Notes: generated by a model from the letters alone, not told the origin. 64,000 nucleotides of DNA from Dillenia suffruticosa (GCA_033439265.1 JAVTVX010000009.1:5755609-5819608), one strand, 5' to 3'; numbered from the stretch's first letter, positions 21,250-33,689 are shown. Numbers and translations: made by a program.

Positions 21250-23660
21250 GAATGACATAGTAGACTTAGACACATGGGGTAAGAGATGATGAATCGGTTA
21301 GTAGCGAGAGGTTTATTGGACCCGCTGATCACATTCGAGTTACCCGTATGTGAGTTTTGCCAAGTCGGCAAAATGACGAGAAAACCATTTGGCAATACAA
21401 TGAAAGCTGGGACTCCATTGCAATTAGACCATTGTGCCTTCTTTTTCTAGTGGTCTTATGAGCATGAGAGCTGGAAATGGAGTTGTGTAGATAATTATAG
21501 ACGCTTACATGCGTTTCGGTTCATTTATCTGATCTTGCATAAGTCTGAGGCATTAGACTGCTTCAGGAGGTTCATAAGCGAGATGGAGAATCAGTTAGAT
21601 ATGAAAGTACAGACTTTCAAGGACCGACCGAGAACGCAAGTATTCGTCTAAACTACACATGGGGCTCTGTTTCGAGAAGAGTATTACGAGTCTACTGACT
21701 ATTAGTCAGTTCCCCATTTGAGTTTTGGATAAGGAGACAGCCTGACCTTAGCCACTTGAGGTTATGGGGTTGTGCCACGATTTCTCGCATTCACACGGTG
21801 AGTTAGGTCCGCGAGAAAATACATGTTCATAGGCGAATACGAACGACACTATAATCGAAATTGAGTTTCGTAATACCATATTTCTTGAAAATGATTTCCC
21901 TAAGAGAGGAGAAATCAATTTGGACCCTACCCTTTATGCGATGGATGAGCCTAGTGCCTCGGGGAGCCCAGCGGTGGGATACAAGACTCCACTACGGATC
22001 TTGATCTCAGTGGGAGCGATCCATCAAGAGGTAAAGATTTTTTCTCTCCTCCTAAGAGTGTCGAGAATGCGTATTTAAACGTTGTTTCTCGATTGAGGGT
22101 GAGACTCTCGTTGCGACTCTAGAGGATGATGAGAAATCTAAAACGGTCCGAGAGGCTCTCGAGAGTTTTGCAAAAGATGCAAAATACCGTTTATTGAAGG
22201 TCATAAATGAAGAGAAGGAATTGATGAGAATCAATGGGGTCTAGGATCTAGTTGATTAGCTTGAGGGCGGAATGACTATTGAGAACAAGTAGGTTCTCAA
22301 GGTCAAGATAAAGGTTAACGGATTAATGAAGAGGTAAAGGACCCGTCTAGTAACCAAGGGTTACACTTAGACTGAGGGGTGGACTATCGAGGAGTCATAG
22401 TCCAATTTATCTCAATCCGTTTATCTTTCAGCGATTGTCACGAACATGGATCAGGAGTCACATCACAAGGACGTAAAGACCGCTTTCGTATTGGAAGTCT
22501 AGATAAGGTGATCTACATGAAGCATCCCTCTGGGTTCGTTCTAGTAGATCAGGTGGATAAGGTCTATTGATTTTAGAAATCAAAATACGATCTTAAGCTA
22601 TCATCTAGACAGCGGCGCTTGAGATTTCACGAAAATGTGATATCTTATGGTTTTTTAATGATCGAGTAGGATCATTGCATATATCTGATACGTCCCGATG
22701 ACTCCTTTATGAGTATGTTCGCATATGTAGGTGACATTCTGTTGGCTGGGAACAACAGAGAGTATCCAATGACCATTGTAACATGATTATGAGGTTTTAG
22801 TTCATTCTCAAATTTTAGATCCATAGGGATCGCTTGAGAATGGTGTTGACTCTTTAACAAGAGTTTTACATCAGGTAGATTCTTGAGCATTTTGAGAATA
22901 ACGAACACAACCTAAAAGATACTCTTATCGCTAAAAGAAAAAAAAACTTGAATCTTGACACATGTTCTAGAATTTATAAAGAAATAAGGGAGATGAGCAG
23001 CATCCCTTATTCCAGTGTAAAATACATTTCTAGTGTATGCGATGAGGTATACACGTGCGAGATCCAGTTTGATGTATACGATGAGGCATACATGACCAGA
23101 CGTTTCTTTAATGGTCGATCTGGTGAGTAGGTATTAATAGAATCCTAGAAGGGATCACTGTAGAGCAGTGAAAAAGGATTCTGAAATATCTCATTTGAAC
23201 TGCGGACCTCTCCATGTGTTACGGATGAGGTGATTTGCGTTTTTCATTAGGATTCAGATACTGACTGGGAGTAGTGATCTGAATAAACGCAAAAGGTTTT
23301 ATCTTCTTAGAGCAGTAAGAAGAGAACTTGTATATCACTATTTACGATAGACACTGAGCTTGTAGTGTGCTCAATTGCAGTTCATGAGAATGGTTGGCTT
23401 CAGAAATCTTTTGGAAGACTTAGGGATTGTGACGGATAGTGGGAGGTCAGTGATGATTATTGTGATAATCAGACCGACACTGTCAACAAATGAGACCCTA
23501 AGTATAATAGTAAAGCCAAACACATTGATACCGAAGACCACTTTATGAGAGATATTATCGAGAAGGGTATTGTGACATCTAAGTACACCTTGAAATACAA
23601 CATGAGAGCTGATCTCTTCCGAAAACCCGTTGTGAGAGATTCCTTTGTAAGATAAGGAAT
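21250..23660 (+). pseudogene. pol remnant of Copia-1 (integrase, RT, RNase H)
   Basis: The GAG-pre-integrase segment is at about 21280-21420 (MNRLVARGLL, FCQVGKMTRKPFGN), with traces of the integrase core to about 21750. Reverse transcriptase runs from about 22170 (DLVD-type LV segment, KTAFV, YMKHPSGFVLVDQ) to the polymerase motif at about 22715-22745. That motif reads YVGDILLAGN, with Gly for the first catalytic Asp of YVDD. RNase H ends at about 23525-23655 (AKHIDTEDHF, MRDIIEKGIVTSKYT, RADLFRKP). Many stops and frame changes separate these blocks. Confidence 0.8.
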
Positions 23661-23699
23661 CATTGGATTTAGTGTAATTTAACATTTCTCCTTATATAC

Positions 23700-24808
23700 T
23701 GTTTTAGATATTTATTTTAATATATGACATGTATACATTATTGGGTCACATATTTATTTCATGCATCATTTATTGTCATATATTGTGATCTTATGATAAA
23801 AGATGTGTCATGCAGGCGTGGTCGACTCTCTCACACGAGTGACCACCTCCGACTCTGAGTGAGCAGAGATGAGACAGATTCTAGTCGTAAGAGGCTTTGA
23901 GAGTAGCCCTACTAGAACATAAGTCGCCCTGATATGTGTTCAGGATGAGGTCATATGCGATATGATCGACATGGAAATACCCACATCCATGTTGCCTGTA
24001 AGTAGCCAGGTTTGAGATCTCAGATATCACCAGCGATTTGTGATATTGTCTTTGAAATGCTCTCTCTGAGATCTCTGGATAAAGTCTTATGTGTAGACTG
24101 AGTCCCGTATCTGTACAGTGTTAAAGAAATCTGACATATGCCCTTTGAGAGATGGGGGATTAACACTGTGGCACGTGTTTCATACCACGTGTGATGAGAC
24201 GACCATGGGACAGTGAGAGCTATTATTTGAGACGATAGTTTGATCTTGATCCTCGTTCCCACTGTGTGAGACCTGAGATCCATTGGGTGGGATCTCTTAT
24301 GCCCTTATTACTTTCGGCTGTCTCTAGAAGTTTTGGTTCAGTGTTGCTACTTTAGTCTGTTTACCTATGGCCAGGAAAATAAATTGAGGTCTAAGGGGCA
24401 GGTCTAGGAAAGCAGCTGAATTGAGACCGATAGATTCGAGTTTAGGAAAAGGAAGGCCAATAGACATTACATCATTGTCATGTATTCATAGGTCGACCTA
24501 TTGTGTTAATCCATGTTGAAATTCAAACATAATAATGAATACATAATCGAGCAAATTGATTGGGGATCACCTTCGATGAGGAAAGAGGCTCGATGGATGT
24601 AAATGCATTGAGTCTGGGGTATAACGAGTTATTTTTATACTAACAGTGACTACTCGATCATCCTAATAGGTGTATCGAGAAGTCTTTGCTTGCAGGTGTA
24701 CTCGCCGGTCGCACGACGCCCAATCCAGTATGAAGGTCCAGTAGGGTGATGTGATAGATCGCCTGAGTTGCGATCTTGTGATTGACGGAAGTGAAATGCC
24801 CTAATGTG
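23700..24808 (+). other. 3' spacer of Copia-1
   Basis: About 1.1 kb between the RNase H end and the polypurine tract, without a long sense-strand frame. Words such as GACTCTCTCACACGAG (23824-23839), the GAGTGAGCAGAGATGAGACA segment and TGCAGGTGTACTCGCCGG (about 24692) recur in the same order in Copia-2 and, reversed, in Copia-3. The spacer is therefore part of the element and not inserted DNA. Confidence 0.7.
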
Positions 24809-24819
24809 CAAGTGGGAGA
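24809..24819 (+). other. Polypurine tract of Copia-1
   Basis: AAGTGGGAGA directly before the 3' LTR TGTTGG, the expected primer site for plus-strand DNA synthesis. Confidence 0.8.
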
Positions 24820-25312
24820 TGTTGGTTATTTATGCCCATTATGGGCATTTGGGTAATTAAGGAATGGGGTAACTCCCATCCTTAATTACCATTAACCATA
24901 ATTTGGTAACCCCCCACTAATTAAGTGAAATTGGTCTTACCTTCCTTCTGTGAGAGGGAACAATGGAGGAAAGTCTCTTTCTCCTTCCTTGTGGCGTGAA
25001 CAGTAACCATGATGAGGGAAGATGGCTAGGGTTTCACATATTCTCCAGAGAGAGAAAAAAGAGAGAGGGATGGAGATTTTCGCGTAGGAAAATCTCCTAA
25101 CGTCAAACGATTCACCGGACATGAGGGTTGAGGCATTGTGACACTGTGGTGGTGATTCGACTAATCTCGTGATCACCATCCCGACTGCGAAATCGGATCA
25201 AGGAACGTGCCACTTGAAGATTCTACGAATTGAGGTACCCTAAATCCGATCTATTTTATTTTCCAAAAATTATTATATGCTTCCGCTGCATGAGAATGTT
25301 AAAAATCCAACA
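24820..25312 (+). repeat. 3' LTR of Copia-1
   Basis: 493 bp, TGTTGG...CCAACA, same length as the 5' LTR and followed by the CATCA target duplication. Confidence 0.92.
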
Positions 25313-25317
25313 CATCA

Positions 25318-25749
25318 ACATTAATCATAGCAATTTGTCTACTAATCGCTTGAAATATAGGATCTCTCATTGATTAATACCCCCGCAATGTCAATGCAGA
25401 ATTACAGAATTGAATATAAAGTTTTAAACTTTTTTCTTTCTCTTTTCTTTCAAGAATAGTCCAGTATAATAGTTTTTATAGAATGGCTTTCATCGTATCA
25501 GAGGCTTTGAATCCAATGGCCTCTTTGATAGACTCAATGTTTGAACTATCTATGGCAATTGCAATCATCAATTGTTTCATTAACTTTGTTCGACAATTGC
25601 TCGTTACGATAGTAGCAAATCTTGAATTTGCTCTTATATCCATTAAAGTTTCACTCCCAATCTCAACAATTTAAACGGATAAAACTATAATCTTTGGGCT
25701 GAAGGTGGACCATCTTAGGTCGCAAATTATGATGCATTGTAGAATCATT
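25318..25749. other. Short spacer between two Copia elements
   Basis: About 430 bp of host or older DNA with a 63-codon open frame at 25483-25674 that matches nothing I know. No gene is called. Confidence 0.3.
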
Positions 25750-25754
25750 AAACC

Positions 25755-26235
25755 TTTAGGAAGTTTTTTTTTTGGGGGGGGGAGGGATTGGGTCGCCGAC
25801 ATGGGTTTGACCCAACCCAAACCCCATTATCAAAATTCAAATGATAAAATGAAGGGGGAATAGTTTTTTCTCCAACTCCCCTTGGTTATTTGAATTTTAA
25901 AAACAAAGGGAAGTTACATTTTATGAGTGAAAAACACCTAAAACAAAGATTGGACATGGGTAACTTCTATGTATGAACATCTTCTTCATTTTGTGCAAAG
26001 CCTAAGAGAGAAGGAAGAACACCAAGAAAAATAAAACTCCATTATTGAGGGTTTGAATGTGGTAATTCATATATTTTATTTAAAGGAATTTAGATCATGA
26101 AAAATAAAAACAAACCGTACGTAATTGGTTTTTAGACCGCATATCAAAAAGGTTAGTAATTCAACCCTACATTCCATTTTATTTCGATTTAAAAAAGTAT
26201 GAAAATCATGTATTGATTGTATGACAAAGATTTTA
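25755..26235 (+). repeat. 5' LTR of Copia-2
   Basis: Begins TTTAGGAAG with a T run and G run absent in the partner, and ends GATTTTA. About 481 bp. The ends were set by the partner LTR and the AAACC duplication. Confidence 0.75.
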
Positions 26236-28219
26236 TTCGTATCAAAGCATGCAATGATTGTTTTCTAATTTTTTTTTATGCATGAAAAATATGAGTTATA
26301 TTAAAATTTACATGTTAGAGCATTTTTTTTTGGAAATATTGTTAATGGTAACTTAAATAATTCACAACGAAAATGTCTCAAATTTTAATACGTGACTACC
26401 CATATGATAAAGAATCTCTCTGCAAAAATTGAAGGATGCACATCTAGTAATTTTAGAGAAAAATAAAACCCTAGCCGAAAATGAAAATGTTTATATCTCT
26501 TTGCATAATAGGTTTTATGATTTAAAATTTGTATGGTTAAATTCTCCATTAAAAACTCTTTCTAACCACGTAAAGAACATGCAAAACAGTTTAGAAATAA
26601 ATGAGATATGGTTTAGGGAAATTAGGGTTGAAGTGCAGAAAAAAAAAATTTTCTGCATGAAGAAGAGGAACAGTAACATCAGCACAATCCCACTCTCGAC
26701 TCTAGATGTGTAAGACCAAAACACCGAGTTCTAGACTTCTGATTAGAAAAATAAGATCACCAATAGAATCAAAACTCAAAAAATGGGGGGTAGCCGAAAT
26801 TTGGGGAGGAGCAACCACCCGGAAGGTGGCGCGTGGAGGCCACGTGCCCGAACATCCCGGCAGCGCGTGAAGGCACGTGAGACACGCCTTCTGGCAGCGA
26901 TTTCCACCGGAATCATTTTCAAAACATGTTTGATTTTTCTATAATTTTTTAATTATTTTTCTGAGATGAAAAATATATTTTTTTTTAATTTTAAATTGAA
27001 AAATCCTTTAATAATTACAGAAAAATTATTTTTCAGTTTCAGAAATTTCTAAAAAAATTTTCATATGTTAAGAAAATTATTTAATAATTTTTTGCTAGCT
27101 AAATTAAATTTTTCAATACCTGTTTGATTTTATACTCGTTAATTTATATGTGAAAAAATTTATTTTCTCAATATAAATTCATTGAATGATTGAGTATAAT
27201 GATTATAAATGGTATTTTAAAAATTAATGATTCGTTTCGTGATCAATTTGTTGCTTACCCTAATTTTTAGGAAATTGTGAGAATCAGACGAACTTTTTTT
27301 GTTTTCCGGGGGAGACATAAAGTTAAGAAAACTTCCGAACGATTGGCAAAGTTAGCTGACATGATAAATTATAAAATGATTCCAATTCATACTTTGTCAC
27401 GGCACTTGAGAGTGATGAGTCGAAAACGGTTTGAGATTCTACATTTGGGTCATTGGTTCGGGGGATATAGAACTGAGATGATATAATCAGGAATTCTCTC
27501 CCTGATAATCTAACTAGAATGACTGATGAGATAATAGAAGAGGATGAATGGATCATTCTCAAGAACTTCAGACTAAAATTGCTTAAAATATGGTAAACTA
27601 AACAGATAGAAATTAAGATGAGGAGATCACTATCTCTAAATTTCAACAGTGGTCCACCACGAACAGTTAGGAAATTTACTCCCATTGATAGACTTTCAGT
27701 AGAAATAATTAACATGGTTACTCGCATGTATATGAAAGAAAAGAAAGAGATAGAATAGGAGAAATGAAATATTATATCTCTCTATCTTTTTTTGTTAAAT
27801 AGTTATGTACTATGATCATGTCTAGTAGGGATCTATTAACATGCGTTGTAGACCAACTCTTTTATATATATGAATGTATTTAGAATGCTTTTAGAAATGC
27901 ATATCTATTTGAGCATGCGAGTATGTGAAAATGATATGTTCTTATTTCGCATGATTCTCAATACGTAAAGTATTCTATTGGGAGATCTTAGGTTGGTAGA
28001 ATTTAAGTAATTTTCACATAAAATAGGAAAATTTTTGTGACTTTGAAATTAAATTTATGGTAATAAAACATTTGAATCATGGATGATGATTGGAAATTTT
28101 GTGAGCTTTCGAATCTATATCGTGTGTTCATTTATCATAAATTTTAGTTTCAAGCACAAAATTGAAAGTATTATATGAGCATGAAAACTCACGTTTACCT
28201 CTCTTTGAAAACCCAGACC
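26236..28219 (+). other. Primer site and long leader of Copia-2
   Basis: The worn primer site TCGTATCAAAGC is at about 26238-26249. About 2 kb of AT-rich leader follows, with a small GC-rich patch of GGCGCGTG words at 26826-26890. No protein likeness until gag. The leader length is like that of Copia-1. Confidence 0.6.
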
Positions 28220-28956
28220 ATGGTATCAAAATCCATAATAACTGACCTTAATAAGGGTGATAAGTTAAATGACAACAATTATGACATCTGGCGTCATAAG
28301 ATATGTTATCTGCTGTAAGAGCAGGATGCTTTAAAGGGTATCAACCATATCATGCAAGACCATGGAGTTGGAGATATGCTCAGCAGAGAAGAGATCAAGA
28401 AGCTTACTAGACGTGGAAAAAGAAAAATTCTACTGCACGTGGCATCCTGGTTAGTTCTATGGTAGATGATCTCATTCACGAATGTGAATAATTCCCTACT
28501 GCTCATGACATATGGGTGTACCTCGGAGAAAAGCATGGAGGTACTAGTGTGACCCATTTAAGACAGTTGACCATCAAATTTGACACGTATAAAAAGAACT
28601 CTGATCACAGTATCAAACTACACCTGAGAACCATGTCGAACATGATAAAGGAATTGAAGTCAGCAGGTCATGTTTTATCTGATGAGCAACAGGTTCAAAC
28701 TTTAATCCGATCCCTTCCAGACCAGTGGGATCACTTGAAAGTCAATCTGACTCACAATAATAGTATTAAGACTTTCGTTGATGCTGCTAGACACGTAGAA
28801 CTCGAAGATGAGCGGCTTGGTACTGCAAAATCAATTTCTAATGCTTTTGTAGCTGAATCCAGTTCTCAAAAAATTTTGAGTTTTAAACGCAAGGGGAACA
28901 AGAACAAGAGCAAGAAAGGGAAGGAAATTACGAAAGGAAATTGCGGAAGGATCTAA
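28220..28956 (+). pseudogene. gag of Copia-2
   Basis: From ATG 28220 the frame reads MVSKSIITDLNKGDKL and NNYDIWRHKICYLL, then a TAA. The main part is open at 28516-28956 (LGEKHGGTSVTHLRQL, then SLPDQWDHLKVNLTHN, then FVDAARHVELEDERL), a clear UBN2 gag. A zinc knuckle follows at about 29025-29066 as YYNCKTLGHFAREC, with Tyr in place of the first Cys. Stops and at least one frame change separate the parts. Confidence 0.8.
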
Positions 28957-29139
28957 GAAGAACAATTCCAACCGCAATAACAATTACAAGCGGTTTTAGA
29001 AAAAGAATGATAAGAGCAAACTGAAATACTACAATTGCAAAACTCTTGGTCATTTCGCTCGAGAATGTCCCGAGCTAAAAAAGATAGCACCCTATAACGC
29101 TTCTCTAAGTGTTATATATGTCTCTAGTATTGTTTTAAT

Positions 29140-29356
29140 TTCTGAATCTTATCCTGTGTGGATTATAGACTCAGGAGCAATAGACTATGTAACGAGAGAT
29201 CGAGAAATGTTCGTGGACTTTCGTCGAGTTCCTCCTGGTGCAAGATGGATATACGTAGGGAACAATACGAGGTTGGAAGTCAAAGGGATTGACACTTGCA
29301 AACTAGAGTTACGAAATGGCCAAACCCTGACCTTACATGATATTCTCTTGCACTGA
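29140..29356 (+). pseudogene. Protease segment of Copia-2
   Basis: WIIDSGAIDYVTRDREMF holds the Asp-Ser-Gly catalytic triplet of the retroviral-type aspartic protease. WIYVGNNTRLEVKGI and LHDILL follow, the usual order in Copia. Part of a broken polyprotein; ends at a TGA (29354-29356). Confidence 0.75.
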
Positions 29357-29579
29357 AAATTCAATGAAATTTAGTCTCTATTGTTGTTTTTCTTAGACTA
29401 GGTTATGACTTGAACTTTACTTGTGATAGGGTTTGTATCTATAACGATTGTGTGTTTTATGGTACTGGACATCTGTTAAATGGATTTCTTACTTTAGATT
29501 GTGATAGATAAATGTTTAACTCTTATATTGATCGTTATATTTCATTAAATGTTTGTTCCTCTAGTAATGCTAATATTGA

Positions 29580-30000
29580 TGACAAAGTATCACATGCTAA
29601 ACTTGGTCACATAGGGTAGGACATGATGAATCGACTTCTGAAAGTAGAACTATTGGGTTCGCTTATTAAAGTTGATTTACCAAATTGTAAATATGTCTTG
29701 CTGGAAAGATGATCCGAAAACCATTTGGAAAGGTCGTAAGGGCTGAATTCCCATTGCAATTGGTTCACTCTGATATTTGTGGTCTAATAAATGTGAAAGA
29801 TCGACATGGAGTGTCATATTTCAATACATTCATAGATGATTTCAAGCGATTTGATTATGTTTATTTGATTTCTCAAAAATCTGAAGCAGTTGAGTGATTT
29901 AGACGTTTTATGAATGAAGTAGAGAATCAAATTGACAAAATAATTAAAACTTTGAGAACAGATCGAGAACGTGAATATCTATCAGATTAATTCAAGGATT
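29580..30000 (+). pseudogene. Integrase segment of Copia-2
   Basis: KLGHIG, stop, DMMNRL is the pre-integrase zinc segment. From 29709 the frame reads MIRKPFGKVVRAEFPLQL, VHSDICG (first Asp of the DDE core) and YFNTFIDDF (second Asp). The C-terminal half of integrase is hard to follow after about 30050 because of stops. Confidence 0.7.
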
Positions 30001-30639
30001 TATATAGTGAAAACGAAATCACTAGACAATTGACTATTTCTCATACATCTCAGTAGAATGGTGTTGCTTAGATGAGGAATACAACATTGCTAGATATGAC
30101 GAGGTTCAAATGGCACAAGCTAACTTGCCTATTTTCTTTTGGGGAGATGCATTGTTAACTGCGACCTACATTTGAATAAAGTGCCTTCAAAATCAGTACC
30201 AACTACGCTTTATGAACTTTGAACTATTAGAACACCAAGTTTGAATGGACTTAAATCTTGGGGTTCGGGAACCTATATTCATGACTCTTTCAATAAATTT
30301 GGAAAACTAGGTCTCCAAGGAAAGAAATGTATTTTTATCAGATACTCTGACCAGTAAAAAAGTTATGTATTCATTAGTAAGCGCAAAAATGGTAATGTAA
30401 TAGAAATTGAATTGTGAAATGTGACCTTTTTGGAAAATGATTTTCCTAGCAAAGATGATATAACGAAAGGAGAGCCTTTATTTGAATTAAATAATTCAAA
30501 TGATTGATCTGTGCTAGATGGATCAAAGGAATTACGAGAAGTTGAATCCCTAGATGATTCCAGTGGGAGGGATTCAAATTCTAACGATCCAACCGAATCA
30601 TCGATTCAGAAAAGTGCTAAGAAAAGTATGCCCAAACGT

Positions 30640-31460
30640 CATTACGAAATTGAAGCGCACACTTTTATCATTTCTCCACAGGATGAGGATGAACCGAAAA
30701 ATGTGAACAAGGTTTTGTCTTGTCTTACCAAGGATGAGTGGATAAAAGCAATGGAGGAAGAAATAGAGTCGATGGATTCCAACCATATTTGGGAACTAGT
30801 TGATCTTCTACCTGGGCGTAAACCTATTGGGAACAAATGGGTTCTCAAGATTAAACATAAAATTGATAGAACAATCGAGAGGTACAAAGCTTGGTTGGTG
30901 GCAAAAGGTTATACCCAATAAGAGAGTATTGATTATGAAGAAATCTTTTCATTAGTTGTGAGATTTGCCTCTTTCGTTTATTGTTGGCTATAGTAGCCAA
31001 TTCAGATTTAAAATTATATCAGATGGGTGTGAAAACTGCGTTTCTCAATGGAGAACTTAAAGAAAAAATCTATATGGAACAACCAGTAGGTTTCATAATT
31101 AAAGGCCAAAAAAACAAAGTTTACAAATTGAATAGATTAATTTATAGTTTCAAACAGTTTTCAAGACAACGGTATTTGAGATTTCACAAAGCCATAATCT
31201 CTTACGATTTCGTGATAATAGACGAAAACCATTGTGTTTAAGTAAAAAAGTCTAATGATAAATTTGTAATTTTAAGTCTGTATATCGATGACATATTGTT
31301 AGCCATAAATGATATAGAATATGTCCTAAATATCAAGAGTTGGTTATCATCAAATATTGAGATGAAAGATATGGGTGAAGTAGAGTATATACTGGGTATT
31401 AAAGTTTACAAAGATAGTTCCAAAAAATTGTTAGTCTTATCTTAAAAATCTTATATTAAA
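30640..31460 (+). pseudogene. Reverse transcriptase of Copia-2
   Basis: RVT_2 domain: DEWIKAMEEEIESM, then WELVDLLPGRKPIGNKW and YKAWLVAKGYTQ up to a stop at 30919-30921. It resumes at about 30985 with VKTAFLNGELKEKIYMEQP, then IYSFKQFSRQRY (YGLKQASR in intact elements). The polymerase motif at about 31280-31305 is YIDDILLA, still intact, and MKDMGEVEYILGI follows. Two stops break the frame. Confidence 0.85.
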
Positions 31461-31466
31461 AAGATT

Positions 31467-32254
31467 TTGGAACGATTTAGAATGGATAGCTGCAAAACCA
31501 TTGATATTCATGTGGCTAAAGGCGAAGGTTTAAGTTTGGCGATGTGCCCAAAGATTACTAAAGAAAAACACAAGATGTCAAAAGTACCGTATTCCAGCAT
31601 TGTTGGGGGTCTGATGTACGCTATGATGTGTACTCGCCCTGACATCTGTTATGCCGTGGGTTTAGTTAGCAGGTATCAATTCAATTCAGGTCGGAATCAC
31701 TTAACTACTGTAAAGAGGATTTTGAGATACCTGAAAGGAACTATAGATTATTCCCTTTGTTATCAAGGAAATAATTTAGCATTAAGTGAATACACAGATG
31801 CTGATTGGGGTGACAATTTAGATGAATGCAAATCCACCTCAGATTATGTTTTCTTACTAAATAATGGCGTCATCTCTTGAAAAAACAAAAAACAAACATA
31901 TGTATCACTTTCAACAATGGAAGTAGAGTTTGTGGTTTGTGCTTTTGCAGTTCAAGAATATGTTTGGTTAAGAAAGTTTTTATAACACTTGGGAATTGTT
32001 AGCGATTCAGTGGGAGTTGTGACAATTTATTGTGATAGTCAATCAGCTATCGTTTATACGAAATATCCCAAATATTATGGGAAAATCAAACACATAGATA
32101 CAAAGTACAAGTTCATTTGAGACATTATTGAGAAAGGGGAGGTGGCATTGAAGTATATGTCTACACATATGATGGTGGCTGATCCGTTAATAAAGCCTAT
32201 ACCTATGGATATATTTTTAAAGCATATAAAATCTCTGGAATTGTATAGCATGTA
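31467..32254 (+). pseudogene. RT thumb and RNase H of Copia-2
   Basis: Open from 31467 to 31880 (VPYSSIVGGLMYAMMCTRPD, VGLVSRYQFN, VKRILRYLKGT, YTDADWGDN), then, after a TGA, YVSLSTMEVEFVVCAFAVQE and DSQSAIVYTKYPKY to VADPLIKPI. This is the standard C-terminal half of Copia pol, with the RNase H Asp and Glu positions present but the frame broken. Confidence 0.8.
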
Positions 32255-32746
32255 ATTGTATTTATGTATACAATGATCATGATATATTGCTCATAATATT
32301 AATGACATTTGAGTTTGTTTTGTATTTGTAAGTTCTTATATCTTGATTTAAAGAGTTTTTAAGATTGACTCTCCCACACGAAATATTGTGATAGTCAATC
32401 AGCTATCGTTTATACGAAATATCCCAAATATCATGGGAAAATCAAACATATAGATACAAAGTACAAGTTCATTCGAGACATTATTGAGAAATGGGAGGTG
32501 ACGTTGAAGTATATGCCTATGCATATGATGGTGGCTGATCCGTTAACGAAGCCAACCTATGGATATATTTTTAAAGCACGTAAAATCTCTGGGATTGCGT
32601 AGCATGTAATTGTATTTATATATACAATAATCATGATGTATTGCTCATAATACTAATGACATTTGAGTTTGTTTTGTATTTGTAAGTTCTTATATCTTAA
32701 TTTAAAATATGTCAGATAAGTTTTGAGATTGACTCTCTCACACGAG
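32028..32746. repeat. Tandem duplication of the pol end in Copia-2
   Basis: Two direct copies of about 356-363 bp (32028-32383 and 32384-32746), each beginning TATTGTGATAGTCAATCAGC and ending GACTCTC(C/T)CACACGA. The unit spans the RNase H tail and the start of the 3' spacer. Point changes between copies show it is not brand new. Confidence 0.88.
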
Positions 32747-33689
32747 CAATCGCATCTAATATCTATATGATATGTAGAGATGAGATAATGTTAATTTGTG
32801 GTTAATTAACATATATGTACCGCTTTAATAGAAAACTAAGATGAGATTACATTTTATATATTTCCTTGGTAATCGAAACGGATTTTCTACAATCTGTTAC
32901 ACTTGTCTAAGAGTCAGGTATGATTTTCTCCTGAAATTGTGATGATTTTGAAGGACTTATAAGAAGAGAAAATCAGGTCAAGAATTGTGGTATACTTGGA
33001 CTAAGACCTATACGATGCATTATAATTTTGAAATATACATACGTTTCTAAATATATAGAAAAGATATCGTAGCACGTGTTCATATCACATGTGTTTTCAA
33101 TGACCCTATGGGTAATAAGTTAATGAATCTCTCTACCTCATTGTGTGAGATCCAGAGATTTATAATTAACCTCATTCAATACCCCTAAGATTTTTTTTTT
33201 GTTTCTTGAAACTTTATTTTAGTATTGCTATCTTAACATATAACTAATAGATCATGATTGATTCGATTTTATAGTGTATGACTAGGAAAGTAGTTAAAAT
33301 TGAGGGGATTGATAGTAATGTGAAAGGAAAGCTATCTTATAACTGATACGTTGTTTTGTATTCACAGATCGATCAATTATGTTTTAACTTAGTGTTTTGA
33401 AACATAATTGTGAATGCATAATTTATATTATGTCAAGTATGCTCTCATATGTATTGTTTGAGGGACGAAAGATACGTTGACTAAGTATGGCAGAAAGAAG
33501 TTTGGGATATAAGGAGATTTGATATCCTCATTATATTTAATAGTGAGCTGCTAGATGTTCTTAACCGGTGTATAGTTTTGACATCTTGATGAACTCGCTA
33601 GTCACATGATCCATTTGCCTGTATGAAATTATTGATATATGAAATGACTGAAATAAGTGCAAGTCTAACTCTCATGTGCGAGTAAGAGA
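32747..33689 (+). other. 3' spacer of Copia-2
   Basis: Non-coding, about 0.9 kb, with the same order of words as the Copia-1 spacer (GTTCATATCACATGTG, TTGTGTGAGATCCAGAGAT, then AGTAAGAGA as the polypurine tract just before the 3' LTR). Confidence 0.65.

Larger units (their letters stand above)
18295..25312 (+). mobile_element. Complete Copia LTR retrotransposon (Copia-1), coding parts decayed
   Basis: About 7.0 kb with two 493-bp LTRs (18295-18787 and 24820-25312), each starting TGTTGG and ending CCAACA or CCAATA. The five bases on both sides are CATCA (18290-18294 and 25313-25317), a perfect target duplication. The order LTR, primer site, leader, gag, integrase, reverse transcriptase, RNase H, spacer, polypurine tract, LTR is that of Copia. 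All coding parts contain stops and frameshifts. The two LTRs differ at about ten sites, so the insertion is fairly young compared with its damaged coding region. It sits in the 3' flank of A4. Confidence 0.93.

Noticed and set aside
28306-28557. Minus-strand frames antisense to Copia-2 gag, and others antisense to the SOT genes
   Set aside because: They are shadows of coding sequence on the plus strand.
32028-32746. Idea that the two copies are an LTR pair of a small element
   Set aside because: The units are directly adjacent and hold pol coding sequence, so this is a tandem duplication and not an LTR pair.
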